Shown here piece by piece: positions 1 to 8,326 of a DNA stretch of 64,000 bases; within the stretch, counting starts at the first letter, position 1, and each line of letters starts with the position of its first letter. Both the position numbers and the translations under genes were made by a program. The notes beneath the pieces were generated by a model, which did not search any database, was not told the DNA's origin, and saw only the letters and a program-made list of their open reading frames with translations. This stretch comes from Streptomyces cucumeris (GTDB lineage Bacteria > Actinomycetota > Actinomycetes > Streptomycetales > Streptomycetaceae): NCBI RefSeq assembly GCF_024295805.1, contig NZ_JANCLX010000016.1, positions 1 to 64,000 on the forward strand. Direction: 5' to 3'.

Positions 1-2
1 AC

Positions 3-212
3 CTGGCCAAGACGCGCGTTGAGGAATGGCCCGACGCTGAGACAGCGCACCCCGGCCAAGGCGTGAGACAACCCGCTAAATCGCAGGTCAAGCGACCGCG
101 ATATGCCACGAGCCGCGAGATCCTACAGCTCGTCCGCTCATCGTTGATCCGGCAACAACCAGCGGTGAAACCCGTACAACCAGCTCCGCCCCTCGACGGT
201 CACACCAGATGA
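3..212 (+). CDS. Possible 3' end of an unrecognised gene (partial)
   Basis: An open frame enters from the left edge and stops in a TGA that overlaps the ATG of the next gene (ATGA at 209-212). The 69 visible residues end in a basic, Gln/Pro-rich tail (SREILQLVRSSLIRQQPA then VKPVQPAPPLDGHTR). I do not recognise the family. The third-position GC content is clearly lower than in the neighbouring genes, so this may be a chance frame or the end of an acquired gene. Confidence 0.25.
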   Translation: MAKTRVEEWPDAETAHPGQGVRQPAKSQVKRPRYATSREILQLVRSSLIRQQPAVKPVQPAPPLDGHTR

Positions 213-1744
213 CCCGTACCCGTCGAACGACCCGAGTGGGGGCCTCCGTGCCACACAGCTGCCGCACCCTGACGTATGCCATCGCGGCCGCCGCCGTGGC
301 CACTGCCGGGTTCGTGTTCCCGTCCGGCGCCACCGCCGCACCCCGTACCGCCACCAGCGACTTCAACGGCGACGGTTACGCGGACGTCGCCGTCGGCGTC
401 CCGGACGGGACCGTCGGCGGCCGGGCCAGGGCCGGTTATGTGAACGTCGTCTGGGGCGGTCCCAAGGGCGTCGGCGCCCATGGAAGCATCCGTGTCAGCC
501 AGGCCACTCCCGAGGTACCCGGCACCCCGGAGGCGGGTGACCGCTTCGGCGCGTCCGTGGCCCTGGTGGACCTCAACGGCGACGGCATCGCGGAACTGCT
601 CGCCGGTGTCCCCGGCGAGGATGTCACCGACCGCGGTACGGACGCGGGCATGGTCATCGCGGTGGGCGGCTCGGCGGGCGGGCCGGGACCGGGCTCGACG
701 GTCCTGACCGGGCGGTCGCCGTCGGCCGCGTACGGCAGGTCGGTCGTGGCGGCCGAGCTGACCGGCGACGCCAACAAGGAGATCGTGATCGGCGGCACGG
801 ACAAGGTGGTCGCCCGGGTCATCCAGGGCGAGGACAGCATGGTCACCACCGTGGTCAGCGCCCCCATGGGCGGCCGCGCGCCCGTCCTGACCACCGGAGA
901 CTTCGACAGCGACGGTACGGCGGACCTGGCCTTGGCGTACTGGACCGCGGGCAGCCCCAGCACACAGTCCCATGTGCGGCTGTGGAAGTGGGACGCCGAC
1001 CGGTCCGGGATGGCCAACTTCTGGAACACGGACAACGCCGGCGTGACCGCCCTGGCCGCCGGCGACTTCGACGGCGACGGCCACGACGACCTGGCCCTCG
1101 GTGAGTGCCGTGAGATCGCCGACGAGAACATCGACGATCCGTGCGGCCCCGAGGAACTCGCCAAGGGTGGCGGCATCCACGTCCACTACGGATCCCCCGC
1201 GAGCGGCTCGTTCGGCACCCGGGCCCAGACCCTCCACCAGGACACGGCGGGTGTCCCGGGCGTGGCCGAGGACGGCGACCGCTTCGGCGCCGCCCTCGCC
1301 GTCGCCGACGTCAACCGTGACGGCCGCGACGACCTGATCGCGGGCGCTCCCGGTGAGGCCATCGGAAGCAGGGCGGGTGCGGGCGCCGCCTGGCTGCTCT
1401 CCGGCGGCCCCCAGGGCCTGCTCGACGCGGCCGACGCCGCCAGGTCCGTCTCCTGGAACCAGGACACGGTGGGTGTCCCGGGCGTCGCCGAAGCGGGCGA
1501 CGCCTTCGGCGCGGCGGTCGCCTCGGCTGACCACAACGCCGACGGCGTACCGGATGTCACCGTCGGATCCCCTGGCGAGAACGCCTCCCTGGGCGCCGCA
1601 TGGCTCCTCCGCGGTGGTTCGGCCGACGGCTCGACGGCCTTCTCGCCCCGCACGCTCGACCTTCCGTACCCGTCCGTGGCCCAGAAGTACGGCAAGCCGC
1701 TGAGCAGCCGAGCAGCCGTTGAACCGCCGCTGAGCGTCGGCTGA
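209..1744 (+). CDS. Secreted FG-GAP / integrin-alpha-type repeat protein
   Basis: The N-terminus (residues 1 to about 45) is a signal peptide with Arg residues, a run of Ala/Val and an Ala-x-Ala-Ala cleavage site (SGATAAP). The rest is a series of at least six FG-GAP repeats with calcium-loop motifs of the type D-x-N/D-x-D-G-x-x-D-L: DFNGDGYADV, DLNGDGIAEL, DFDSDGTADL, DFDGDGHDDL, DVNRDGRDDL and DHNADGVPDV. Each is followed by the VGxPGE-like strand typical of an integrin-alpha beta-propeller. The likely role is an extracellular calcium-stabilised propeller; no catalytic domain is visible. A GTG at 248 has a better ribosome site (GGGGG six bases upstream) and still leaves a full signal peptide, so the true start may be there. 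Confidence 0.85.
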   Translation: MTRTRRTTRVGASVPHSCRTLTYAIAAAAVATAGFVFPSGATAAPRTATSDFNGDGYADVAVGVPDGTVGGRARAGYVNVVWGGPKGVGAHGSIRVSQATPEVPGTPEAGDRFGASVALVDLNGDGIAELLAGVPGEDVTDRGTDAGMVIAVGGSAGGPGPGSTVLTGRSPSAAYGRSVVAAELTGDANKEIVIGGTDKVVARVIQGEDSMVTTVVSAPMGGRAPVLTTGDFDSDGTADLALAYWTAGSPSTQSHVRLWKWDADRSGMANFWNTDNAGVTALAAGDFDGDGHDDLALGECREIADENIDDPCGPEELAKGGGIHVHYGSPASGSFGTRAQTLHQDTAGVPGVAEDGDRFGAALAVADVNRDGRDDLIAGAPGEAIGSRAGAGAAWLLSGGPQGLLDAADAARSVSWNQDTVGVPGVAEAGDAFGAAVASADHNADGVPDVTVGSPGENASLGAAWLLRGGSADGSTAFSPRTLDLPYPSVAQKYGKPLSSRAAVEPPLSVG

Positions 1745-1759
1745 GATCCCGTACCGCCC

Positions 1760-1783
1760 GCCCGGGCGCCGCCGCGCCCGGGC
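1760..1783. terminator. Bidirectional hairpin between convergent genes
   Basis: A perfect 10-bp stem GCCCGGGCGC / GCGCCCGGGC with loop CGCC lies between the stops of the FG-GAP gene and the thioredoxin gene. Further outer pairs are possible. No T-tract is present, as is usual for Streptomyces. Confidence 0.6.
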
Positions 1784-1796
1784 CGCGGGCGGGGTG

Positions 1797-2156
1797 CTAC
1801 AGCACGTCCGCGAGTTCCTCCAGCAGACGGCGCTTGGGACGGGCGCCGACCGTCGAACGCAGCGGTTCGCCGTCCCGGAACACCATCAGCGTCGGCATCG
1901 ACAGCACCCCGTACGCCGCCGTGGTGCGCGGGTTCGCGTCCACGTCCAGCTCGACCACCTTCAGCCGGTGCGCCTCCTCCCGCGCGATCTCCGCCAGCAC
2001 CGGCGCGAGCATGCGGCACGGCGGGCACCACGCGGCGGTGAACTCCACCAGCACCGGCACCCCGGCCGCCAGGACCTCCGACGCGAACGTCCCGTCCGTG
2101 ACCGTGACCACTCCCCCGTGCCGCGCCGCTCCCGCGGTCCGCGTCCCTGGTGTCAT
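1797..2156 (-). CDS. Thioredoxin-family protein (WCPPC active site)
   Basis: This 119-residue protein has the thioredoxin fold. Strand and active site are VLVEFTAAWCPPCRM (Cys44 and Cys47) and the cis-Pro loop is LSMPTLMVF. The active site is CPPC rather than the classical CGPC, which is common among actinobacterial accessory thioredoxins and shifts the redox potential. It is cytosolic, as no signal peptide is present. I chose the ATG at 2156 because GAAGGAG lies just upstream. An earlier in-frame ATG at 2183 overlaps the stop of the MerR gene as ATGA but has no ribosome site. The gene forms a two-gene operon with the MerR regulator and is probably its target. Confidence 0.88.
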   Translation of the reverse strand: MTPGTRTAGAARHGGVVTVTDGTFASEVLAAGVPVLVEFTAAWCPPCRMLAPVLAEIAREEAHRLKVVELDVDANPRTTAAYGVLSMPTLMVFRDGEPLRSTVGARPKRRLLEELADVL

Positions 2157-2179
2157 CTCAGTCTCCTTCTCCCGTGGGG

Positions 2180-2629
2180 TCATCGAGTGGGGTCGTCGAG
2201 GGACAGCGGCGGTACCAGCGCGCAGCGCGGCTCGGGCGCTCCCTCCGGCGCCGTCGCCTCCGCCTCCAGCGCCGCCCGCGCCCGCTCCGCCTGGCCGAGC
2301 TGCTCCTCGACGCGTCGGCGCACACCGGTCAGCCGGGCGATGCAGTCGTCCAGTTCGGCCAGCTTGCGCCGGTACACCTGAAGTGAGGCGGGGCAGGAGT
2401 CACCGGCCGGATGGCCCGAGCGCAGGCACTCCAGGAACGGCCGGGTCTCCTCCAGACCGATGCCGAAGTCGCGCAGCGTGCGGATCTCCCGGACCAGCCG
2501 CAGGTCGTCCTCGTCGTACGCCCGGTACCCGTTGCCCGTGCGCCGCGCGGGCAGCAGCCCGAGCGACTCGTAATAGCGCAGGGTGCGGGTGGTGATTCCC
2601 GCCCGTTCGGCCAGCTCTCCGATCCGCAT
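2180..2629 (-). CDS. MerR-family transcriptional regulator
   Basis: This 149-residue protein starts with a winged helix-turn-helix of MerR type (MRIGELAERAGITTRTLRYYE, residues 1-21), followed by the YRAYDEDDL wing and a C-terminal antiparallel coiled-coil helix (about residues 85-125). Two cysteines sit in the effector region (Cys68 and Cys79, CLRSGHPAGDSC), a spacing compatible with thiol or metal sensing, though it is not the SoxR [2Fe-2S] pattern. Its stop overlaps a possible ATG of the thioredoxin gene, so the two are co-transcribed, and a redox-responsive MerR controlling a thioredoxin is the simplest reading. It is divergent from the serine hydrolase gene, with about 80 bases between them. 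Confidence 0.88.
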   Translation of the reverse strand: MRIGELAERAGITTRTLRYYESLGLLPARRTGNGYRAYDEDDLRLVREIRTLRDFGIGLEETRPFLECLRSGHPAGDSCPASLQVYRRKLAELDDCIARLTGVRRRVEEQLGQAERARAALEAEATAPEGAPEPRCALVPPLSLDDPTR

Positions 2630-2708
2630 GCCAGGACGGTAGACCTTGACCCCGGCGTCAAGGCCAGAGAGATTCCGCGCCCGGTGTCCCGGGCCGTAGG
2701 GTGCGGAC

Positions 2709-4100
2709 ATGAGCGCACCGGAAGACGCCGCCGACTGGACCGAGTTGCTGCCCGCCACCCGCCGCGCCCTGCTGCACCGGGTCGCGGTCGCCCAGAACGA
2801 GGGACGGACCCCCTCGCTCGTGGGCGCGGTGATGCGGGAGGGGCGGATGGTGTGGTCGGCCGCGCGCAGCGGCGTGGAGGGCCTCGCTCCGGACGCCGAC
2901 ACCCAGTACCGCATCGGCTCGCTCACCAAGGTCTTCGTGGCCGTGCTGGTCATGCGGCTGCGGGACGAGGGGCTGCTCGACCTCGCCGATCCGCTGGCCA
3001 AGCACCTGGAGGTACCGGAGGCCGAGGGCGCGACCGTGGCCCAGCTCCTCGCCCACACCTCGGGACTGGCCGCCGAGACGCGCGGCCCCTGGTGGGAGCG
3101 GACGCCCGGCACCCTGCGGCCCGGGACGGCGGACCTCTTCGGCGACCGTCCGCTGGTCCACCCCGCCGGTCGTCGCCATCACTACTCCAACCCCGGGTTC
3201 GCGCTGCTCGGCGCGCTCGTGGAGCGGCTGCGCGGCGCGCCCTGGGGCGAGGTGCTGCGGAACGAGGTGCTGGAGCCGCTGGGGATGGCGCGCACCTCCC
3301 TGGAGCCGCGCTCCCCGTACGCCGGGGGCTGGGCGGTGCACCCCTGGGCGGATGTGCTGCTGCCCGAACCGGCCGAGGACACCGGACTGATGGCCCCGGC
3401 CGGGCAGCTCTGGTCCACCGCCGCGGATCTGGCCCGCTTCGCCGCCTTCCTCCTCGACGGGGACGACCGGGTGCTCGCTGCCGCGACCCTGGCGGAGATG
3501 CGGACGCCCGCCGTCGCCCCCGACGGCCGGGACTGGGACGGCGGTTACGGCCTCGGGGTGCAGCTCGTGCGGCGCGACGGCCGGTTCCTGTACGGCCACG
3601 GCGGTTCCATGCCGGGCTTCCTGGCCACGCTGTGGGTGAGCGCGGAGGACCGGCTCGCCGGGATCGCACTGGCCAATGTGACCGCGGGGCCAGCCGTCGG
3701 CGCCGTCGCCGCCGATCTGGTGCGGATCACCGCCGAGCACGAGCCCCGGATCCCCGCCCCCTGGCGGCCCTTGACCGAGGTGGATCCGGCGCTGCTGGCG
3801 CTGACCGGGCCCTGGTACTGGGGTGCCGCCCCCTATCAGCTACGGCTGTGCGCGGACCGGGCGCTGGAACTGTCCCCGGCCGGAGGTCAGGGGCGCGGAT
3901 CGCGGTTCCGTGCCGAGGCCGACGGAAGCTGGACCGGACTCGACGGCTACCACGCGGGGGAGACGCTGCGGGTGGTGGCGGGCGAGGACGGCGGCCCCGC
4001 CCATCTCGACCTCGGCACCTTCGTGTTCACCCGGGAGCCCTACCCACGGGACGGTTCGGTCCCCGGCGGGGTCGATCCCGCCGGCTGGCGCACCCCCTGA
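2709..4100 (+). CDS. Serine hydrolase, beta-lactamase / PBP4* family
   Basis: This 463-residue protein carries the three motifs of class C beta-lactamase-like serine hydrolases: SLTK (Ser71 nucleophile, Lys74), YSN (Tyr159-Asn161) and HGGSMPG near residue 297 in place of KTG. No signal peptide is visible, so it acts in the cytoplasm or is exported unconventionally; esterase or D-aminopeptidase-like activity is as likely as beta-lactam hydrolysis. The last 110 residues form an extra C-terminal domain of the kind found in PBP4*/EstB-like proteins. It is transcribed divergently from the MerR gene. Confidence 0.85.
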   Translation: MSAPEDAADWTELLPATRRALLHRVAVAQNEGRTPSLVGAVMREGRMVWSAARSGVEGLAPDADTQYRIGSLTKVFVAVLVMRLRDEGLLDLADPLAKHLEVPEAEGATVAQLLAHTSGLAAETRGPWWERTPGTLRPGTADLFGDRPLVHPAGRRHHYSNPGFALLGALVERLRGAPWGEVLRNEVLEPLGMARTSLEPRSPYAGGWAVHPWADVLLPEPAEDTGLMAPAGQLWSTAADLARFAAFLLDGDDRVLAAATLAEMRTPAVAPDGRDWDGGYGLGVQLVRRDGRFLYGHGGSMPGFLATLWVSAEDRLAGIALANVTAGPAVGAVAADLVRITAEHEPRIPAPWRPLTEVDPALLALTGPWYWGAAPYQLRLCADRALELSPAGGQGRGSRFRAEADGSWTGLDGYHAGETLRVVAGEDGGPAHLDLGTFVFTREPYPRDGSVPGGVDPAGWRTP

Positions 4101-4237
4101 CGCAGGCTCTTTTCGTAGCCTGACCCCGCCAGTGGTACGCACGGCGGAGGGCTGGGTGCGGCGTGCGCGGCGGCGCAGGGTGGTTCCCGGACGGGCCGCC
4201 CGGCCCGCCCCCTCCCGCCTCCTCCAGGAGATCCGCC

Positions 4238-5548
4238 GTGCGTTCCCCGCTGCTCCGCCTCAGTACGTCCCTGCTCGCGCTCTCCGCCGTCGTGGCCGCC
4301 TCCGGGGTGGCCACGGCCCGGCCCGGCGGTCCGGCCGACGGCCGCGAACGGCCGCGCACCGGCTGGACGGCCGGATGGGCCGCTCCCGTCCAGCGCCCCA
4401 GCGCGGGCTTCGAACCCAACTGGGCCGAGACCGGTTTCGCCGACCAGACCGTGCGCCAGGTGGTCCGGGTCACCGGCGGCGGCACCGCGGCCCGCATCCG
4501 GCTCTCCAACCGCTACGGCACCGCTCCGCTGCGGGTCACGGGCGCGACCATCGCCCGTACCGCGCACGGTCCGGCCGTCCACCCCGCGACCCTGCGCGGA
4601 CTCACCTTCGGCCACCGGAGGTCGGTGGAGATCCCGGCGGGCGGTGAGACGGCGAGCGACGCGGCGCCGCTGCGGCTGGCCCCGTTCGAGTCGGTGACGG
4701 TGACGCTGTACTTCCGGCGGCCGACCGGCTCGGCCACCTTCCACGCCCAGGCGTACGCCACCAGCTACCGCGCCGACGGGGACCACCGGGACGACCGCAC
4801 CGGAGCGGCCTTCACCGGGCGGACCCACTCCTGGTACTACCTGTCCGACGTCGAGGTCACGGGCGGTGCGAAGGGGCACGGGAAGAGGCACGCGAACGGA
4901 CACGGGAAGGGCCGCGACACCGTGGTGGCCTTCGGCGACTCCCTCACCGACGGCTTCGGTTCCGGGAACGACACCCACCACCGCTGGCCCGATCTGCTGG
5001 CCGAGCGCCTCGCCGCCGCGGGCACCCCGCGGCCGGTCCTCAACTCCGGGATCGGCGGCAATCTGCTGCGCAACGACTCGCCCTGGTACGGGGAGCGTGC
5101 CGCCGCCCGCTTCGAGCGCGATGTGCTGGACAAGCCGGGCGTACGGTCGGTGATCGTGCTGGAGGGGCTCAACGACATCGGCTTCAGCGAGGTGGACCTG
5201 CCCACCTACCGGCCGAACCCGCAGATCTCCGCCGAGGAGGTGATCGCCTCCTACCGGGAGCTGATCGGGCGCGCCCACGCCCGGGGCGTCCGGGTCATCG
5301 GCGGGACGATCCTGCCGTTCAAGGGCGCCGAGTACCACACCGCGCGCTCCGAGGCGAAGCGAGCGGCGATCAACGAATGGATCCGCACCTCCGGAGAGTT
5401 CGACGCGGTCGTCGACTTCGCGGAGATCATGGCCTCGCCGTCGGACCCGCTGGCCCTCGACCCGGCGTACGACTCGGGGGACGCCAAGCACCCCAACGCG
5501 GCGGGCTACCGGCGGATGGCCGCGGCCGTCGACCTCACGGCGCTCTGA
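4238..5548 (+). CDS. Secreted SGNH/GDSL-family hydrolase (esterase/lipase type)
   Basis: The protein is 436 residues from the GTG at 4238, chosen because CAGGAGA lies eight bases upstream and a clean signal peptide follows (LLRLSTSLLALSAVVAASGVATA). After a beta-sandwich-like region of about 190 residues come the SGNH blocks: FGDSLTDGFG (block I, Ser235), GIGGNLL (block II, Gly), LEGLNDIGF (block III, Asn) and DAKHPNAAGY (block V, Asp and His). It is therefore an extracellular serine esterase; acetylxylan or rhamnogalacturonan-type deacetylation is possible but not shown. A short His/Lys/Gly-rich linker (GAKGHGKRHANGHGKGRD) separates the two domains. Confidence 0.88.
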   Translation: MRSPLLRLSTSLLALSAVVAASGVATARPGGPADGRERPRTGWTAGWAAPVQRPSAGFEPNWAETGFADQTVRQVVRVTGGGTAARIRLSNRYGTAPLRVTGATIARTAHGPAVHPATLRGLTFGHRRSVEIPAGGETASDAAPLRLAPFESVTVTLYFRRPTGSATFHAQAYATSYRADGDHRDDRTGAAFTGRTHSWYYLSDVEVTGGAKGHGKRHANGHGKGRDTVVAFGDSLTDGFGSGNDTHHRWPDLLAERLAAAGTPRPVLNSGIGGNLLRNDSPWYGERAAARFERDVLDKPGVRSVIVLEGLNDIGFSEVDLPTYRPNPQISAEEVIASYRELIGRAHARGVRVIGGTILPFKGAEYHTARSEAKRAAINEWIRTSGEFDAVVDFAEIMASPSDPLALDPAYDSGDAKHPNAAGYRRMAAAVDLTAL

Positions 5549-5559
5549 GGCCGCCGCTT

Positions 5560-5587
5560 CTCCCGCTCTCCTTCAGGAGAGCGGGAG
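5560..5587. terminator. Bidirectional hairpin overlapping a stop codon
   Basis: A perfect 12-bp stem CTCCCGCTCTCC / GGAGAGCGGGAG has the loop TTCA. It lies between the convergent SGNH and GNAT genes, and the GNAT stop codon sits in the loop. Confidence 0.75.
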
Positions 5588-6028
5588 TTTGAAGCCGATG
5601 TGGCTGGCCTCGAAACCGAGCCGCTCATAGAAGCGGTGGGCGTCGATCCGGGTGGCGTCCGAGGTGAGCTGCACCAGGACACAGCCCTCGCGGCGCGACT
5701 CCGCCACCGCCCACTCGATCAGCCGGGTGCCGAGTCCGCTGCCGCGCTCGTCGCCGTGGATCCGGACCCCCTCGATGATCGAGCGGGTGGCGCCGCGCCG
5801 CGACAGTCCGGGGATCACGGTGAGCTGGAGGGTGCCGACGGTCCGGCCGTCCCGGACCGCGACCACCAGCCGCTGGTTCGGATCCCGGTCCAGCCGGTCG
5901 AAGGCGGCGCGGTAGGGCACGGGGTCGTCGGCCGACTCGCGCTGGGCGCCGAGCGGATCGTCGGCCAGCATCGCCACGATGTCGGGTATGTCGTCGGCGG
6001 TCGCGCGCCGGATCTCGAAGTCGCTCAC
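5573..6028 (-). CDS. GNAT-family N-acetyltransferase
   Basis: This 151-residue protein covers the complete GNAT fold. It begins with the N-terminal strand FEIRRATADDIPDIVAML, has the central beta-strand pair with VGTLQLTVIPG, and carries the acetyl-CoA pyrophosphate loop in ERGSGLGTRLIEWAV (the R/Q-x-x-G-x-G/A pattern). It ends with RIDAHRFYERLGFEASHIGFK, a typical closing motif. The acceptor substrate cannot be read from sequence; close relatives are annotated as amino-acid or small-molecule acetyltransferases. It stands alone between a terminator and the MarR gene. Confidence 0.9.
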   Translation of the reverse strand: MSDFEIRRATADDIPDIVAMLADDPLGAQRESADDPVPYRAAFDRLDRDPNQRLVVAVRDGRTVGTLQLTVIPGLSRRGATRSIIEGVRIHGDERGSGLGTRLIEWAVAESRREGCVLVQLTSDATRIDAHRFYERLGFEASHIGFKLPLS

Positions 6029-6083
6029 GACCGCGAGCCTACGGCCACCTCGTGGGGCGCCCGCCGCCAGGCGGCCGGACCGG

Positions 6084-6584
6084 TCATGCCGGGGCCGGGG
6101 TCCACAGCCCCTCGACGGCGGCGACCAGCGGTGCGAGCTCGGGGCGCCGGGCGGCGTCCTCGAGCGCCTCGCGCAGCGCGGTGTCGTTCGTCGGCCGGGC
6201 TTCCTCCAGCAGCGCCAGACCCTCGGGGCTGACGTTGGTGTAGATCCCGCGGCGGTCGGTGGGGCAGATGTAGCGCGCGAGCAGACCGCGGTCCTCGAGC
6301 CGGGTCACCAGTCGGGTGGTGGCGCTCTGGCTGAGCACGACGGAGTCGGCGACCTGCTTCATCTGGAGATGGCCGCCCTCGCCGTCATGCTGGCCGCTGA
6401 GCACGTTGAGCACCGAGAACTCGCGGACGCTCAGCCCGTGCCGGGCCTGGAGGGCGCGCTCGATATGCGCCTCGATCCGGCCGTGCAGGGAGGACAGGGC
6501 GCACCAGCCCTGGGCGAGGGCCTGACCGGCGGCCGGGGTGGCGGCGCACGCCGGGGCGGTGGTCCCCTGCGGCTCGTCCGGCAT
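6084..6584 (-). CDS. MarR-family transcriptional regulator
   Basis: This 166-residue protein uses the ATG at 6584, behind GAAGGAGGGGTTCC. It has the winged helix-turn-helix core: LSVREFSVLNVL, then MKQVADSVVLSQSATTRLVTRLEDRGLLARYICPTDRRGIYTNVSPEGLALL, with the DxR wing motif (TDRRG). The N-terminus has two Cys residues (PACAATPAAG and WCALSS) that could be redox sensitive. It may control the GNAT gene behind it or act on itself; no operator was recognised. Confidence 0.88.
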   Translation of the reverse strand: MPDEPQGTTAPACAATPAAGQALAQGWCALSSLHGRIEAHIERALQARHGLSVREFSVLNVLSGQHDGEGGHLQMKQVADSVVLSQSATTRLVTRLEDRGLLARYICPTDRRGIYTNVSPEGLALLEEARPTNDTALREALEDAARRPELAPLVAAVEGLWTPAPA

Positions 6585-6727
6585 GGAACCCCTCCTTCGT
6601 CGCTGGCTCGATGGCCCGGAGTGGGCCGGTGGCTCGGCGGTGAGCCGGGTTCCAGGATAGTCCAGCGATGAAATTGACCGCGTTTGCAAGTATTGCCGGG
6701 CTCGGCCGGGTGCTCACCGCGCGGTGC

Positions 6728-7231
6728 TCACCGCCGGGCGCCGCGCAGCCGCCGCCCCCGGGCCGTGAGCCCCCACGGCTTGATCACCGAGATCGCGGTG
6801 AGGAAGACGTAGACGCTCAGACTGACCGACGGGGCCGTCACCAGACTCGCGGTGGCCCCGACCTCCCGGCCCGCCGCGACATCGGCCACGGCGTCGTCGA
6901 TGCCGGGGCGCAGCGCGAAGGCCGTGGCGCCGGTGGTGATCAGCGTCAGCCAGAGCTTGATGTGCACCCAGTGGTACCGGACCAGCCCCCAGGGCGTGCC
7001 CAGCGACAGCACCACCCCGCTGATCAGCGCCAGCAGACTGATGGGGATCAGGAGCCAGTCGCCGATGACGTCCATCGACCGGTACGCGGCTCCGGCGGAC
7101 TCGGCCGACCCGGCCGTGGCGCCGGTGATGCCCAGGGCCAGCAGCCCCAGGGACAGGCCCAGCCAGCCGACCGAGACGATGACGTGGACGACGAGGAGGG
7201 CCCGGCGGACGGGGCGCTTGAGCTGCTGCAT
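6728..7231 (-). CDS. Four-helix integral membrane protein (DUF2269-like)
   Basis: The 167-residue product has four predicted membrane helices: ALLVVHVIVSVGWLGLSLGLLAL, WLLIPISLLALISGVVLSL, HIKLWLTLITTGATAFAL and SLSVYVFLTAISVIKPWG. The HVxxSVGWLG start and the WHxIKL motif resemble the DUF2269 membrane family, whose function is unknown. I chose the ATG at 7231, with GAGGGG directly upstream; a GTG nine bases earlier is equally possible. No signal for a partner gene is visible. Confidence 0.75.
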   Translation of the reverse strand: MQQLKRPVRRALLVVHVIVSVGWLGLSLGLLALGITGATAGSAESAGAAYRSMDVIGDWLLIPISLLALISGVVLSLGTPWGLVRYHWVHIKLWLTLITTGATAFALRPGIDDAVADVAAGREVGATASLVTAPSVSLSVYVFLTAISVIKPWGLTARGRRLRGARR

Positions 7232-7337
7232 ACCCCTCACGGTGGCGCGGCGCGGCGGATCCGGCGTCCGGCGCCGGGAGTATCCCCGGGTACTCCCGTG
7301 GGCGGTTCCGCGGCGTGTCCCTCTACCCTCGGCTCCC

Positions 7338-7970
7338 ATGACCAGACTGCATCTGTTCGATCTGGACGGGACGCTGATCCACGGTTCGGCCGCGGCCGTC
7401 GAGATCTCGCGTCAGCTCGGCCTGGAGCGGGAGATCGGCGAACTGGAACGGGCCTTCGCGGAGGGACGGCTGAGCACGGCGCAGTTCGCGCAGCGGGCCG
7501 TCGCGCTGTGGGGCGAGCTGACGGAGGCGCAGGTGACGGCGGCCTTCGAGGGCGCGCCATGGCTCACCGGCATACGTGAGGTGTGGGCGGACATCCGGGC
7601 CCGCGGCGAGCGCTGCGCGGTGATCTCGCTGTCCCCCGGTTTCTTCGTGGAACGGCTGCTGGAGTGGGGTGCGGACGCCACGCACGGTTCGGCCTGGCCG
7701 TCGGTGCCGTTCCGGGAGCCGCTGGATCCGGCGGGCATCCTCACCCCGGCCGCGAAGGTCCGTATCGCCGATGAACTGTGCGCGAGGTTCGGGTTGACGA
7801 GAGCCGACTGTGTGGCCTACGGCGATTCGATGTCGGACGCCGAGCTGTTCGCCGTAGTTCCCCACTCGGTCGCGGTGAACGCCGACCATCATGTGAGCCA
7901 TATCGCATCGTGTGCGTATACCGGACGTGATCTCTGGGGTGCTTACGAATTGACGGGCAACCAGCGGTAA
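7338..7970 (+). CDS. HAD-superfamily phosphatase (subclass IB, SerB-like)
   Basis: The 210-residue protein begins with the HAD motif I FDLDGTL (nucleophile Asp8, acid/base Asp10). Motif II is VISLSPGFF, with Ser in place of the usual Thr neighbourhood. Motif III/IV is AAKVRIADEL followed by CVAYGDSMSDAELF (Mg2+-binding Asp). A helical cap lies between motifs I and II, as in phosphoserine phosphatase and related HAD-IB enzymes. A small cytosolic phosphomonoesterase is likely; the substrate is unknown. It is a single gene followed by a 356-bp gap. Confidence 0.85.
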   Translation: MTRLHLFDLDGTLIHGSAAAVEISRQLGLEREIGELERAFAEGRLSTAQFAQRAVALWGELTEAQVTAAFEGAPWLTGIREVWADIRARGERCAVISLSPGFFVERLLEWGADATHGSAWPSVPFREPLDPAGILTPAAKVRIADELCARFGLTRADCVAYGDSMSDAELFAVVPHSVAVNADHHVSHIASCAYTGRDLWGAYELTGNQR

Positions 7971-8326
7971 CTACGGGTATTACCAGAGTTGGCGGGTGTA
8001 ATGGAGGCCCCCTGCTCAGGGCTTGTGCATTTAACTACGCCCGGTAGGGTCGAGTCCGGTTCCGTGCAGGACGCTGCCGCGGGGCCTGGCCGCATCCGGG
8101 CAACCCCGGCCGAACAGCCTATCGGGAACACGGTCCGTGCTTCCTGGACTTCGGTCATGTTGCCGGTGCCGAGAGCATGCGTGGCAAGCTGCTTGAACAG
8201 AGAGTTATGGAGCGGGACGTCAGGATCGATCTCACATGAACCAGCGCGCCAGAGCGGTGAATTGCGGGCACTTTCCCTCCGGGGAAGTGCGAAGACCGAC
8301 AGAAAGATGTTCGAGGCGAGGCAACC
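7971..8326 (+). other. 356-bp intergenic region, leader of the globin gene
   Basis: This region is less GC-rich than the surrounding genes. It probably holds the promoter and a long 5' leader of the globin-reductase gene. A hairpin with arms GCACTTTCCC and GGGGAAGTGC (one mismatch, loop TCC) lies at 8268-8290, 36 bases before the ATG, close enough to affect initiation. The ribosome site is GAGGCGAGG. I see no convincing coding frame or known operator here. Confidence 0.5.
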
